From: an uncultured Muribaculum sp.
GTDB lineage: Bacteria > Bacteroidota > Bacteroidia > Bacteroidales > Muribaculaceae
Direction: 5' to 3'
Assembly: GCA_910578785.1 (NCBI GenBank)
Contig: CAJTSJ010000045.1
Span: 1 to 14,830, forward strand
DNA length: 14,830 bases
Shown one piece after another: positions 12,996-14,830 of the stretch (its first letter is position 1; each line of letters begins with the position of its first letter). A program made the position numbers and the translations under genes. Below the pieces are notes generated by a model that saw only the letters and a program-made list of their open reading frames with translations, searched no databases and was not told the origin of the DNA.

Positions 12996-14140
12996 CTCTC
13001 TACCGACAGCATCTGATCCATCAATGCCATATCGCTCTTTACCTCGCCCTGAAGCAGATAGCGGTCTGACGTAGCCTTAAGATGTTCATAAATGGCAGAT
13101 GCACCGGCTCGGTCATTGTCAAGAAAGAGGTCGATAGCACACAACAACCGCTCTTTCGATGACATAATCCGACGGTACATCTCTATATACTTCCTCAGGT
13201 CCCGGTCAAGGAGTGCCCCGGCCTCATCAAGCCGTCCGGTAAGCAATGCGGTGAACACCAGTTCACAAGCCGTCTCCTTGACATATATTCCCATAATCTT
13301 GTCCTTATGCGAATATATATCGCTGAATTCGCGGTAAGCGTCCTCCCATTTTTCCATATCAAGAAGACGCGAGGCTCTCATCAGCGGAACAGATACCTCA
13401 AGAGCGTTGCCATAGTTGACCGTCGGTGGCACTTCAAACCACTCGTCGGGCATGTCCTTGGGACGCACACCTTCCTGAATCAACGCGTTGGTGCGCAACT
13501 GCAATATCAGTCCGCGCTTGCTTCTAAGGTTCTTGCGAAGCAACATGGCATTGTATGCATCGTTACCCATACCGTTGATTTTCAACGGTATGCCATTGAG
13601 AAGGATGAGAACGATGTCTGTCAGGCAGAAAACCACGACAAATGTGTCAAGCAACGGATGCGCCTTCAGCAACAATAGCGGAGCTACCGCAATCAATGCC
13701 AACACATTGGCCAACACGCCACCCAAGTTGTACCATCCGGTGGGAATCTCAGCCAACGGCAATTCAGGAGGACTCAAAAGGCACTGGCCACCTGTGCCGG
13801 CAAGCGAGAAACGCTTTACGCGGATCTTGCCTTCGAAGCGTATAAATGTATAGCTGAATATTCTGAACGACACGAAGCGATAACCGGACAGCAGACCGCA
13901 CACCAGATGGCCCGCCTCATGAATGACCACCAGCAAGGGAACAGAAACTGCCAGGCTGACGATGGCGGCAATAATGCCTACGCACATCTGTATCCAGTCG
14001 GCACCGGTAAGATTACTGAAATAGTCCGTGAACGTCGTGTCACTCAGACCGACGACAATCAGACCTCCAACGGCAAGCCCTATGACAACGCCTACGAGCA
14101 GACATATAACCAACTTGATTAATTGCTTTATAGTGTCCAT
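12992..14140 (-). CDS. M50 family (site-2 protease-like) membrane metalloprotease with helical C-terminal domain
   Basis: This 382-residue protein is a probable zinc-dependent intramembrane protease. Hydrophobic segments lie at about 8-31, 52-75, 138-160 and 164-183. The second ends in VIHEAGH: H74 and H78 are zinc ligands and E75 the catalytic base. The second S2P-type motif is NGIPLKINGMGNDAYNA (182-198), with D194 as the likely third ligand. Residues about 205-382 are soluble and mostly helical, with paired helices (EKWEDAYREFSDIY; TGRLDEAGALLDRDL; NDRAGASAIYEHLK) that look like degenerate TPR units and could bind a partner or substrate. No PDZ domain is seen, unlike RseP. Substrate unknown; no sigma or anti-sigma gene is nearby. 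A -7 box lies 27 bases upstream. Confidence 0.85.
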   Translation of the reverse strand: MDTIKQLIKLVICLLVGVVIGLAVGGLIVVGLSDTTFTDYFSNLTGADWIQMCVGIIAAIVSLAVSVPLLVVIHEAGHLVCGLLSGYRFVSFRIFSYTFIRFEGKIRVKRFSLAGTGGQCLLSPPELPLAEIPTGWYNLGGVLANVLALIAVAPLLLLKAHPLLDTFVVVFCLTDIVLILLNGIPLKINGMGNDAYNAMLLRKNLRSKRGLILQLRTNALIQEGVRPKDMPDEWFEVPPTVNYGNALEVSVPLMRASRLLDMEKWEDAYREFSDIYSHKDKIMGIYVKETACELVFTALLTGRLDEAGALLDRDLRKYIEMYRRIMSSKERLLCAIDLFLDNDRAGASAIYEHLKATSDRYLLQGEVKSDMALMDQMLSVES

Positions 14141-14166
14141 ATCTAAAAATCTTTAATCACAGGGTG

Positions 14167-14174
14167 CAAAGTTA
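14167..14174 (-). promoter_or_regulatory. Promoter -7 box for the M50 protease gene
   Basis: On the minus strand TAACTTTG, followed by CACCC, is a perfect TAnnTTTG box ending 27 bases before the ATG at 14140. The 13 bases at 14162-14174 are identical to those at the tRNA-Thr promoter (104-116). The -33 region lies over the stop codon of the upstream beta-barrel gene and lacks TTTG. Confidence 0.6.
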
Positions 14175-14199
14175 GCTTTTTTTCAGCGAAACTGATTCA

Positions 14200-14830
14200 T
14201 CATTTTCCAGTGCCGAAACGCGATGTGTCGATATTGGTATCCTTTGGCTTGAAGCCGTTGAATCGCCAGATGAATGTAAGTTTAAGATTCCGTGTCATAT
14301 CGCGCACTTTCATGCGGTAGTCTTGGCCGGCATGTTTGATGGTCATAGTAGGCGACCATTTGTTGAAAATGTCATCGGCTTTCAGATCCAGTTCACAGCA
14401 GCGTTTCTTTCCGAGCTGCCACTTGGCACCGGCATCAACTTTCCAGATACCTGACATATCTGCTATCCCTTGCAATGACGGCGAGATGTAGCTGAAATCC
14501 AAAGAAACGGAGACGGGACTGTTCTGACTGACCTTGAAAGAGTTGCTCAACGATCCATAGAAAATCCATTTGCTGTTGTCGAAGCTGATGTCATGGAATT
14601 TATTGGCTTTCGCTCGCCTGTTCATCACGTTTGCTGTGGCTGTGGCGTTCCAGATGTAGCTGACGCCGAAAGGAGCGTAGAGATTAAGCCCTACTACACG
14701 TTCATAGTTCATGTTGATGGTCTGATATATCAGATTTAGTGCATCCGGCGACTGGTAAGGTAATTGCACAGTCGCTTTGTCTCCATACTGGAAATATAGT
14801 GTCGCAACATATTTTTGCCTGAGGATATAG
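14200..14830 (-). CDS. Outer-membrane beta-barrel protein, C-terminal part (gene runs off right edge)
   Basis: The frame is open from the right edge to the stop at 14200, giving about 209 C-terminal residues; the start lies outside the window. A GTG at 14769 is in frame but is only an internal codon. The sequence is a series of amphipathic beta strands with alternating hydrophobic residues (for example KWIFYGSLSNSF, VSVSLDFSYISPS, WKVDAGAKWQL, CELDLKADDIF), and a last strand NLKLTFIWRFNGF followed by a short polar tail ending DTSRFGTGK. This ending is characteristic of Bacteroidales outer-membrane beta-barrel proteins of the OMP_b-brl_3 / TonB-dependent-receptor-like type. Ligand and partners cannot be determined. 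The M50 gene follows after 59 bases with its own -7 box. Confidence 0.82.
   Translation of the reverse strand, partial: YILRQKYVATLYFQYGDKATVQLPYQSPDALNLIYQTINMNYERVVGLNLYAPFGVSYIWNATATANVMNRRAKANKFHDISFDNSKWIFYGSLSNSFKVSQNSPVSVSLDFSYISPSLQGIADMSGIWKVDAGAKWQLGKKRCCELDLKADDIFNKWSPTMTIKHAGQDYRMKVRDMTRNLKLTFIWRFNGFKPKDTNIDTSRFGTGK

Noticed and set aside
1..14830. CRISPR array, insertion sequence, prophage or defence island
   Set aside because: No regularly spaced repeats, transposase, integrase, phage or nuclease genes are seen, and gene content is typical core envelope and metabolism.

Overview
The window looks like core chromosome of a member of the Bacteroidota, order Bacteroidales. The evidence is repeated TAnnTTTG-type -7 promoter boxes, the absence of clear Shine-Dalgarno sequences, a SusB-like GH97 glucosidase, a DUF3298 lipoprotein, a ResB/CcsA cytochrome c maturation pair and the C-terminal end of a Bacteroidales-type outer-membrane beta-barrel protein. 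Fairly balanced base composition and the protein style suggest a gut lineage such as Muribaculaceae, but that placement is inference.

Layout, left to right. A partial tRNA-Thr(TGT) runs off the left edge on the minus strand, with a well-formed promoter behind it. On the plus strand a 601-residue Xaa-Pro aminopeptidase and a gamma-class carbonic-anhydrase-like protein form a probable two-gene operon, closed by a bidirectional terminator (2751-2790). Opposite it lie a DUF3298 lipoprotein and an unrecognised small exported protein on the minus strand. These diverge from an OmpA-type peptidoglycan-binding lipoprotein at 4339-5202. A second hairpin separates that gene from the convergent GH97 gene (5288-7453, minus). 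A 352-base divergent spacer carries a promoter candidate in each direction. A plus-strand run follows: an AI-2E family permease; then ResB, CcsA and a TM1586-type nitroreductase, tightly packed and probably one transcript; then a MATE transporter with its own promoter and a hairpin-rich leader. The MATE gene meets an M50 (site-2 protease-like) metalloprotease gene tail to tail, with their stop codons overlapping. An incomplete outer-membrane beta-barrel gene runs off the right edge.

How the genes relate: most products act in or on the cell envelope (exported and outer-membrane lipoproteins, membrane transporters, an intramembrane protease, periplasmic cytochrome maturation, a periplasmic glucosidase). 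The clearest functional unit is ResB-CcsA, the heme delivery and ligation machinery for c-type cytochromes. No cytochrome gene is present in the window.

I found no mobile element, CRISPR array, defence island or clearly new system. The points most worth a second look are the nitroreductase linked to the cytochrome c maturation pair, the M50 protease with a helical C-terminal domain, the unrecognised exported protein paired with the DUF3298 lipoprotein, the stacked hairpins in the MATE leader, and an apparently unassigned minus-strand promoter near position 250.
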